The notes beneath the pieces are model-generated. The model was not told the origin of the DNA. It saw nothing but the letters and a program-made list of their open reading frames with translations, and did no database searches. A DNA stretch of 12,177 nucleotides. It comes from CAKSQF01 sp051868045 (lineage in GTDB: Bacteria > Bacillota > Clostridia > Oscillospirales > CAG-272). The DNA is taken from assembly GCA_051868045.1 (NCBI GenBank), contig JBJDZN010000004.1, positions 1-12,177 on the forward strand, read 5' to 3'. This document shows, piece after piece, positions 1 to 7,000 of this stretch. A program made the translations under genes and the position numbers. Every line of letters begins with the position of its first letter. Position 1 is the first letter of the stretch.

Positions 1-191
1 GACCCGAACCCTACCTCATCGCATGCCTTCTGCTTGTTTCCGACATACACCTTTGATGCCGGATTATCGCCGACGAGAATCACCGCAAGATAGGGGGAAA
101 TCCCATATTTTTCCTTGAACGCTGCGCACTCCGACGCAATATTCTGCCTTTCGATTTTGGAAATCTGTTTTCCGTCAATGATTGTTGCCAT
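1..191 (-). CDS. folD: FolD, bifunctional methylenetetrahydrofolate dehydrogenase/cyclohydrolase (N-terminal 63 codons, cut by window edge)
   Basis: This is the 5' part of folD, read from an ATG at 191 down to the window edge. FolD is a cytoplasmic enzyme that oxidises 5,10-methylene-THF to methenyl-THF and hydrolyses that to 10-formyl-THF, feeding purine and formyl-Met synthesis. The visible residues contain the FolD N-terminal signature: LVGDNPASKVYVGNK at about 39-53, followed by QKACDEVGF. In the family, the Tyr and Lys of the YxxxK motif (here Y49 and K53) act in the cyclohydrolase site. The start is supported by a GAGGAG Shine-Dalgarno site about 10 nt upstream, located inside the end of lgt. 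The first 17 bp overlap the lgt 3' end, which implies co-transcription and possibly translational coupling. The NADP-binding C-terminal domain lies outside the window. The identification is confident. Confidence 0.93.
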   Translation of the reverse strand, partial: MATIIDGKQISKIERQNIASECAAFKEKYGISPYLAVILVGDNPASKVYVGNKQKACDEVGFG

Positions 192-1329
192 TTTCTTTCT
201 TCTCCTCGGTAATTATTTCAGTAGTATCAGTGGTTTTTTGGGGGTTTGCAGTATCGGGATCCGCTTCTTCGGGAGTACCGATGGTGTCGGGGATTGCTTC
301 GCTGTCGGGCGTGTCGGTTGAATCTGCGCTGCTATCGGTATCCTCTGTCGGAGCAGCTTCAGCTTCGTCGATGCTTTCCACTTGAGCGGATTCCGGTGAC
401 TTTTTAATCTTGGCAAGGGCTTTGGCACCCTCCAAATAGATGCAGTCGACAACCGATCTGGTCTTGTAGCGGAAGAAGGTCAGCCAGATCAGCAGGACGC
501 CTGCGATGATGAAGCAGAGGAAGGCAATCAGCTGGGAAACCCGGATGCCCGTACCGCCGATATACAGACTGTCGGTACGCAGTCCCTCAATGAACATCCG
601 ACCGAATCCGTACCAGGTCAGGTATCCCAGGGTGATCTGACCGTCGAATTTCCGATGCTTGTAAAGCGAGCAGAGCAGAATAAAGCCAATCAAATTCCAC
701 AGGGACTCGTAGAGGAAGGTGGGGTGTGCGCTCACGGCTGTCGTGAACCAGGTTACACCGCCGTCATAGGAGGTTTCGATGTGCATTGCCCAGGGCAGGT
801 TGGTGGATGCGCCGAATGCCTCGCCATTGCAGAAGTTGCCCCATCTGCCGATGGACTGTGCAATCATAACGGCAGGAGCCAGACAGTCAAAGAAGGCAGG
901 AATGCGGATTTTTTTGTAACGCAGAGTCAGAATGCAGGCGATGGCACCGAAGATAATGCCTCCGTAGATGGCGAGTCCGCCTTTCCAGATGGAGATCACA
1001 TCGTAAAGGTTGGTATATTTGCCCGGATTTCTGAGCCAATCGAAGAAAACGTAATAGAGTCTGGCACCGATAACGCCGGGAATAACGGTGAACATGGCAA
1101 GATCCAGAAGATCGTCAAGTATCAGCTTCTGACGACCGGCACGCTTGTAAATGTAGAAGATCGCCACAAATATTCCCAGCATAATGAGAATTCCGTACCA
1201 CGCCACCGAAATCTTCGTTCCGGGAATCGTGAAGGCGACTTCGTTGATCTCAAAGGTGGTATCGGAGATCCATGGGAGTCCCGGGAAGGAGATTTTGTTC
1301 ACATCCGAATGGGCAAGGAGTGTGTTCAT
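175..1329 (-). CDS. lgt: Prolipoprotein diacylglyceryl transferase Lgt with long acidic C-terminal tail
   Basis: Lgt is an integral membrane enzyme that moves diacylglycerol from phosphatidylglycerol to the lipobox cysteine of prolipoproteins, the first step of lipoprotein maturation. The 384-residue product carries the family signature GRWGNFCNGEAFG at 161-173, the GGLAIYGG loop at 117-124 and HPTFLYES at 202-209. RMFIEGLRTDSL, at about 244-255, supplies the conserved Arg/Glu/Arg that the family uses for lipid and substrate handling. Several hydrophobic helices occur between about 42 and 288. Residues from about 311 onward form an acidic, Ser/Thr/Asp/Glu/Pro-rich low-complexity tail absent from shorter Lgt proteins of about 260-290 aa; it should lie on the cytoplasmic side. 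The ATG at 1329 has a weak, distant AAAGG (12 nt spacing). The gene follows ymfH after 29 bp and overlaps folD by 17 bp. The call is secure; the role of the tail is unknown. Confidence 0.96.
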   Translation of the reverse strand: MNTLLAHSDVNKISFPGLPWISDTTFEINEVAFTIPGTKISVAWYGILIMLGIFVAIFYIYKRAGRQKLILDDLLDLAMFTVIPGVIGARLYYVFFDWLRNPGKYTNLYDVISIWKGGLAIYGGIIFGAIACILTLRYKKIRIPAFFDCLAPAVMIAQSIGRWGNFCNGEAFGASTNLPWAMHIETSYDGGVTWFTTAVSAHPTFLYESLWNLIGFILLCSLYKHRKFDGQITLGYLTWYGFGRMFIEGLRTDSLYIGGTGIRVSQLIAFLCFIIAGVLLIWLTFFRYKTRSVVDCIYLEGAKALAKIKKSPESAQVESIDEAEAAPTEDTDSSADSTDTPDSEAIPDTIGTPEEADPDTANPQKTTDTTEIITEEKKENGNNH

Positions 1330-1358
1330 AGCTTTAAAATACCTTTCTGTTTTTGTTT

Positions 1359-2624
1359 TTATTTCAGGGGAAGCAGGGTAGCAAAGGTCATCCGATCGGG
1401 ACGAAGCAGCCTGTGAAGCTCGTGTTGAAGCTGATCTTTTGTCAGATGGGTCATTGCCTCGGAAACCCCGAGATAATCCCTGCCGCCAAGGGCAGCATCG
1501 GTCAACAGCTCGCAGATCAGCTCCGGGCTGTCGGCAGCCATGATCTGCCGTCCCAGCGTTGCCCGTTTGATCCGATCCAGGCGACCTGTGGGAAATTCAC
1601 TGCCGCAGATCTTATCCAGATAATCGGTGACTCTGTCGAAAAAGAGTTTGGGATTCTTGCATTTTGCCGTGTAAAGCAGATTGCCGATTCTGCCGCTTTG
1701 GGTGAGCATGGAGATCGGAAGGGATTCCGAAATGCCTTTTTCGTACAGCGACAGCGAAAGGGGGGAATCTTCCTCCAGCAGCAGTTTTTCCAAAAGTTCG
1801 TCGGATGCCCGCCGAATCAGTCCTGCCTCCCCTTTGGGAAGGGGATCATCCTTGATTCCCACTCCGCATAGGGGAAGGGTCAGGTCCATGTGGGCAGTCT
1901 GGCGTTTTCGGAAGATTTCAGGCGGTTCCATGGGATCTATCCGGATGATCCCGGGGACCTCGTTGGTGACGGGAAGACGGTCGCAGACCCTCAGCACCTC
2001 CTCCATGGTCACGTTTCCGGCAATGCAGAGTGCCATATTGGAAAGATGGTAGAAGGTACGGTGTACCGAATACAAAAGTCCCTGGGTGATTCTCCGAAGA
2101 TCGCTGATTCTGCCGCCGATGTCGTCCCGGGAGGGATGAAACCGGTAAAGACCACGGAACAGCATTTTGGAAAGCCGACAGTCCGGTGAGTTCCGGTACA
2201 TCCGGATCTCCTCGGCAATTATGGGACGCTCTGAGACAACCGAATTTCCCGTGAATCGGGGATGGGTGACGAAATCAAGGAGCAGTTCCAGAGCGTCGGT
2301 GACACGGTCGGAGCAGGAAAACTCAAAAACAGTCTCCTCGTCGGTGGTATAGGCGTTGACTTCGGCACTCAAGTCGGCAAAACGCTCGGAAATGTCCCTG
2401 CCTTCGGAATCTTCAAAGAGTTTATGCTCCAGAAAATGGGCAACGCCCGACGGCAGAATGACCTCGCCGTTCTCTGTTCGGTAGTGGCGGTCGATGGCAC
2501 CGAATCCCACCTTGAGTTTGACCCAAGTCATGAAGGTGTTCATCCTGCACAGTTTGATTTGCAGTCCGCTGGGGTGGCAAAATTCCTCAACGGGAGGAAA
2601 GGGGTGAACCGGATCAGATTTCAC
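1359..2624 (-). CDS. ymfH: M16 family zinc metallopeptidase, YmfH/YfmH type
   Basis: The 421-residue product is an M16 (pitrilysin/insulinase-like) peptidase of the YmfH type, named in annotation as associated with 5-aminopentanol modification of elongation factor P. The zinc motif HFLEH (HxxEH) lies at 63-67, with E66 as the catalytic base. The third ligand is probably in the AEEI stretch near 138-139, after the conserved NAYTTDEETVFEF segment (90-102). A second, less conserved M16 half occupies the C-terminal part. No signal peptide is visible, so it should act in the cytoplasm. The start is GTG at 2624, chosen because a perfect AAGGAGG precedes it by 9 nt. It overlaps the ymfF end by 11 bp, consistent with coupled synthesis of the two subunits of a heterodimer. 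The exact substrate is not established from sequence. Confidence 0.9.
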   Translation of the reverse strand: MKSDPVHPFPPVEEFCHPSGLQIKLCRMNTFMTWVKLKVGFGAIDRHYRTENGEVILPSGVAHFLEHKLFEDSEGRDISERFADLSAEVNAYTTDEETVFEFSCSDRVTDALELLLDFVTHPRFTGNSVVSERPIIAEEIRMYRNSPDCRLSKMLFRGLYRFHPSRDDIGGRISDLRRITQGLLYSVHRTFYHLSNMALCIAGNVTMEEVLRVCDRLPVTNEVPGIIRIDPMEPPEIFRKRQTAHMDLTLPLCGVGIKDDPLPKGEAGLIRRASDELLEKLLLEEDSPLSLSLYEKGISESLPISMLTQSGRIGNLLYTAKCKNPKLFFDRVTDYLDKICGSEFPTGRLDRIKRATLGRQIMAADSPELICELLTDAALGGRDYLGVSEAMTHLTKDQLQHELHRLLRPDRMTFATLLPLK

Positions 2625-3945
2625 GGTCGCTCGCCTCCTTTACGAAGGGCTTCCAGGAAAGTCGGGAACCGTCCTCTGCTCCTTTTTCGCAGAGAAAGAA
2701 GACCGTGTCAATCACCATGGATTTTGCCGTCAGAATGACCTGCTGAAGGTCAACGGCTTGGATTTTTTGGGCAAAATCATGGGGCGAGTCCGTGAGTCCG
2801 GCAGGTGACAGTCGGGTGTACCAGCCCATGAGATCCCCCGAATCGTCCGGGATTCCCCGAAAATAGGAGATCAGCGACTTTTTGGCGCAGGTCAACTCTT
2901 CTTGGCTGATTTTTCCTTCCTTCATCTCGTCAATTTCGGTAAAGATCGCCGAAACAGCCTCGTCTACCCGATGGGAGTCAATGCCGCATTCGATCCGAAA
3001 GAAGCCCTGATAGGCTTCCTCGGCAACCGAGCAGGCATAGCACAGTCCTTTTTTCTCACGGACGTTCACATACAGTCGGTTGATGGGAGATCGCCCCAGA
3101 ATTTCCAGCATTAAAAGACAGGCATCAAAATCGGAGCAAAGAAGGTTGGAACCCAGACGCACTCCGATACATAACTGTCCCTGCTCCACGGGAGCAATTT
3201 CACGGACATAGTTTGGCGGGTGGGGGAGGTAGTCTCCGGGATGGGGGATGGTCAGGACAGGGGGCGTGTGGTCAAAGCCCGGGAAGGCGTGCGTCAGTTT
3301 TCGGGTCATTTCATCGGCATCCCTCGGACCGCAGTAGAAGATGTCAACCCTGGCGGTTTTCAGAAAGCTCTGATAGAAGCGATAGAGCTCTTCGGGCGTG
3401 ATCTCTTTTACCCGGGAAACCTCGCCGTCAGCGCAGACGGAAAATCGCTGCCCACGGAACATTTCAAGTTCCATGTGATAACGGGCAAGTTCTTTTTTGT
3501 TGTTTTCGTTTTCCAGATAGGCGATCAGATGCGCCCTTTCGCTTTCCACCACCTCGGGAAGAAAGCCTTCCTCCCGGATCAAGGGACAGAAGATCAGCCG
3601 ATGGAGCAGATCCAAAATCCCATCCAATACGGGAGCATGACCCGGGAGAAAACGGTCGTCGGCGAAGGCGGCGGCAAAGGCGATACCGGAAATTTCACCG
3701 TTTTGCTCGGAGATCGGATAGATCGTGGCTCCCCACAGCTCATCCTGACGCTGCCGAAGAGCTGACAGGTTGGGATAACCTTCACATCCCCGGATCAGCA
3801 CCTGATGGAGCAGGGCAATGTGGGAGGCGGTCTCTTCAGACAGTTCGGTGAGAAAATGAACCGCAAGACCGGAGGTTCGATAGTTCTCCGAGTGCAGAAG
3901 GTGGAGCGTCAGCGCAGGGCTGACGGTTTGTGTCAGAATAGGCAT
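2614..3945 (-). CDS. ymfF: M16 family peptidase-like protein lacking the zinc motif, YmfF/YfmF type
   Basis: This is a 443-residue M16-fold protein of the YmfF type and the partner of ymfH. In M16 heterodimers one subunit carries HxxEH and the other is usually inactive. Here the corresponding N-terminal helix reads HIALLHQVLIRG (about residues 42-53 from the ATG), with no HxxEH, so the protein is predicted to be the non-catalytic half that helps form the substrate chamber. Later M16 features are clear, including PVEQGQLCIGVRLGSNL and the INRLYVNVREKKGLCYACS segment, the family R...Y substrate-binding region. The reading frame can be extended two codons to a TTG at 3951. The ATG at 3945 is preferred because AAAAGGA ends 6 nt before it but touches the TTG directly. 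It is the first gene of the likely ymfF-ymfH-lgt-folD operon and overlaps ymfH by 11 bp. Confidence 0.88.
   Translation of the reverse strand: MPILTQTVSPALTLHLLHSENYRTSGLAVHFLTELSEETASHIALLHQVLIRGCEGYPNLSALRQRQDELWGATIYPISEQNGEISGIAFAAAFADDRFLPGHAPVLDGILDLLHRLIFCPLIREEGFLPEVVESERAHLIAYLENENNKKELARYHMELEMFRGQRFSVCADGEVSRVKEITPEELYRFYQSFLKTARVDIFYCGPRDADEMTRKLTHAFPGFDHTPPVLTIPHPGDYLPHPPNYVREIAPVEQGQLCIGVRLGSNLLCSDFDACLLMLEILGRSPINRLYVNVREKKGLCYACSVAEEAYQGFFRIECGIDSHRVDEAVSAIFTEIDEMKEGKISQEELTCAKKSLISYFRGIPDDSGDLMGWYTRLSPAGLTDSPHDFAQKIQAVDLQQVILTAKSMVIDTVFFLCEKGAEDGSRLSWKPFVKEASDREI
2634..2640 (-). promoter_or_regulatory. Strong Shine-Dalgarno site of ymfH (decides a GTG start)
   Basis: On the minus strand AAGGAGG, a near-perfect anti-16S match, sits 9 nt before the GTG codon at 2624-2622. 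It lies within the last codons of ymfF. This decides in favour of GTG as the start, since the next ATG is 27 codons further in and would remove part of the M16 fold. Confidence 0.8.
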
Positions 3946-3951
3946 ATGCAA

Positions 3952-3958
3952 TCCTTTT
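3952..3958 (-). promoter_or_regulatory. Shine-Dalgarno site of ymfF (favours ATG over TTG)
   Basis: AAAAGGA on the minus strand leaves 6 nt to the ATG at 3945-3943 but no spacer to the upstream in-frame TTG at 3951-3949. Normal spacing therefore supports the ATG and shortens the maximal reading frame by two residues. Confidence 0.6.
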
Positions 3959-4001
3959 CTATAAGGAATGGGACTTTCGGAACAGTCCGATAGTTCCCTC
4001 T

Positions 4002-4030
4002 ATTCTACACCTTTTTTTTGAATTTTGCAA
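4002..4030 (-). promoter_or_regulatory. Candidate sigma-A promoter for the ymfF-ymfH-lgt-folD operon
   Basis: Reading the minus strand, TTGCAA (4030-4025, 4 of 6 to the -35 consensus) is followed by a 17-bp spacer containing an A8 run and then TAGAAT (4007-4002, 5 of 6 to the -10 consensus). The -10 box contains the TAG stop codon (4007-4005) of the preceding giant gene. Transcription would begin near 3995 and give a leader of about 50 nt before ymfF. Spacing and box quality are good, but this is a single motif match without experimental support. It would allow the downstream housekeeping genes to be expressed independently of the upstream block. Confidence 0.45.
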
Positions 4031-7000
4031 CGGTTATTTCCAATAAAACATCGCTTTTTTCAAAGGAAAAATAATTGTTTACAATTTTGCCGTCAATCCG
4101 AAACAAATTTTCATCTCCGGGAAAGAGCTTCAGCGTGTAATGACATCCCTTTATGCGAAGTTCGTAGGAGATCGGATGGCGGATGGGGGAGGGCGACAGG
4201 GTGAAGTGATCGGGATAGACCTTCAGTCCCAGCACCCGATCGGCAAGATTCCAAAGGTAGTCGGCATAGTCCCCCTTGCAAAGGGGAGGCGTTGAATTTT
4301 CCGGACGCTCCCGTTCTGCTATGGGCGTCCGGGGGACTTCAAACTCATCGGCGGGCAGATAGGGAACAATGACTTTCACTGCCCGTGCGTAGGCGGCAGA
4401 TGTTTTGACACAGCCCTCCAGTATGCGGATCAGGTGCAGATAGAGACTTTCCCGATAGACTCCCCCATGATAGGGAAGGATTCGGGACAGAATCTCCCGG
4501 TCGTCGGACCTTTCCAGATACCGCCCACAGCCAAAAACCAGTTCCAGATAATCGTCGGAATAGTCTCCGCTTGCCGGCATCTCCGAGGCAAAGCCGAGCA
4601 GACGTTCCCGGAAGGCATCCGGTTGGTAGTAGAGCAAAAAGAGAAAGGGGGCAAAGCGGTTGGAAGAGCCGAAAATGCTCCACAGATGCGCCTGACGGAC
4701 AAAATCGGCATCCGGCATCCCCTCCGCTTGGGTAATTCCCTCATATTCTTTGCACCGACAGCCATATTCCACGAAGGCATCCTGAAAATCGTCTGCCGTT
4801 CGGTATTTTTCCAGTGCGGCATAGTATTCCCGCTCACTGCCCCGCAGATAGCTGCCGATCAGGATGCCGTAGTCCCTTCCAAGGGTTCGCTTGCAGACAT
4901 AGACGGTGCGATTGTCGGAGTCTCTCTTGTAAAACAGGGTGTCCTCGTCCCGGATTGCTCTGATCTGATCGGGCAGGGTGTCAACGTCAAAGGGGCGGAT
5001 GTCTGGATCGAGGGAGTCAATGGCAAGACGGTCGGTCAGAATCAGTTTGACGGGCAGATCGGGATCGCACCCTACCAGAATCCGCCCGCCGATGGACTCC
5101 TCCATTTTGTAGATGGCGCACTCGTCGGTGAACAGACAACCCGACACCCTAGAAAATAGGGGAAAAGACTCGCCATCCCGTACGGCGGACAATGCCTCTC
5201 CCATAAAGGGACGGCAGGCACCGAGGGGCGGGCTGGTGATAGGCAGGATGGGGTCGCAGAGGACCGTGTACCCCGGGGAATGAGGGGTCAGACAGGTGAT
5301 CATCCGGCGGTTCCCGTACAGTCGCTCCGAGCCTGTGGGATCGGTGGGAGCAGACGGACGGTCGGAAATCCGAATTCTGTCGGCGCAAATCTCACGAACC
5401 GAATCCTCTTTCCCGATGAAAAGTTCATTGGACTTGTGATCGGATATTCGGTCTTCGGTGCTGTCGGACGGTTCTGCCACTCTCAGCTTGCAGAAAAATC
5501 CACGGCGGGAAAGTGCCTCTGCACACCGTTGAAAGGGGGTCAGTGACGACATGGGAAGATCGGCAGAGGGGCAGATTCTGATCTCCCGACTGCCCGAAAA
5601 CAGGCAGGCGGACAGCATCCACTGTTCAAGGGGATCCGATGTCGGCGAATGGAGAACCTCATTGGGAGCCTCTGCCAAAGATAGAGAAATTTTGTGATTG
5701 CGGAGCAGTTCGGAACGGCTTTCGGACAGGAGAATCCGAAAGCCGATAGGTCCCCGCCCCATTTTCTTCAGCCGAACCATGCCGAACACAGTGTTTGCGG
5801 GGGGCAGTTCGCTTTTCGGTTCGGCTTTTTCCAGCAGATCGTAGAGATCACGGTCACTGTAACCATATGGCAGAAGACGGGGATCGGTGAACAGATCGCA
5901 AAACCAGGCGGGCGATCCGACCCCGATGCCCATCCAGAGGTCCCCTTTTCGGATGAGAATCAGGTTCATGCCGGGAAGGGTTTCCACGCCGCTTCCCTTA
6001 TCGGCAGACAGGCAGATCATCAGTGCAGCCGTGAAGCGTCCGGGGTCCCCGTCGGCACGAAGCTCAAGACTCCATACGGGCAGGGTGTCCGACAGACGTT
6101 TCAGGGTGGTTCCTGTGATCAGCCCCATGCGGTCGGCGTGAAGATCAAGCTGATGCTCCCCGACCGAAAGTTCCCCGGTCAGACCGTTGAAATATCGGTC
6201 CCCCACCGACGCAAACAGACGGATGCTTTCCCCCACCTCGGCGGGGTCGTGGGGATCGAAGCAGTGTCGGTTGACGGCACTACCCTTGTAAAAGAGCTGA
6301 AAATGCCCTGCATCGGACAGAATCGCCGACAGAAAGGGATCCCCGATGAGGGCAAGGGTCAGTTCCTTCTCTTTTTTCGGGGGTGTCTTTTGCTCCCCGC
6401 TTTTTACCGTGGAAACCGGAACTTTGATCGGGATAGATGCCGATTTGGGAATCGGGCGAATCAGGAGGGAAAGATGGGAACGGACCCGGGGATCGGACAG
6501 AAGTCGCCGCTCAAAGGGACGGTTGCAGAGCAGATTGGTAAGGGAGATCAGAATCAGTGCCTGATGCGCCGTCCGATAGCCCTCAGTGATGGCATAACCG
6601 CCTCCTACCCGCTCTTTGGCAAAATCCACTGCCTCATAAAAGCCGTAGACTCCGTAGGCACCCATGCGGACCTGCCGTCTGAGATTGGCAAGGGAGCGGT
6701 GGGGGAGCAGGGAACCTGCGAGAAAGGAGGTGTAGGGATGGACGGTGTCGGAATCGGCGGTCATCTCGGCAAGACTCGGGTCGCCGCCACGGATGGGAAT
6801 GGGGCGGCGGTCATCATCGAAGGCAAAGCAGTCCCCCTCGCCGGAGCCCCAGATCCGACGTTTCTGCCGTCCGGCAGACGCCATTTGGGAAAGCAGAGCC
6901 AAGTGGCTCCCTTCGTATGCCAGGGAGCGTTTGGCAAGGGGCAGGAACAGGTAGGGAAGCAGGTAGTCGTCTAAAGCTCCGTGTGCGGAACGGTAGCCCA

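Noticed and set aside
655..1416. Plus-strand open frame of 253 codons opposite lgt
   Set aside because: lgt is certain on the other strand, and the antisense product shows no recognisable motif and runs across the ymfH-lgt gap without signals of its own.
3946..3951. TTG start for ymfF two codons upstream of the ATG
   Set aside because: The AAAAGGA site directly abuts the TTG, leaving no spacer, whereas it is 6 nt from the ATG.
5694..6974. Long open frame (426 codons) on the plus strand opposite the giant gene
   Set aside because: It lies wholly antisense to a convincing homologous protein. Its translation is Gly/Gln/Lys-rich without membrane, domain or motif features, as expected for a GC-rich shadow frame, and it has no clear ribosome binding site.
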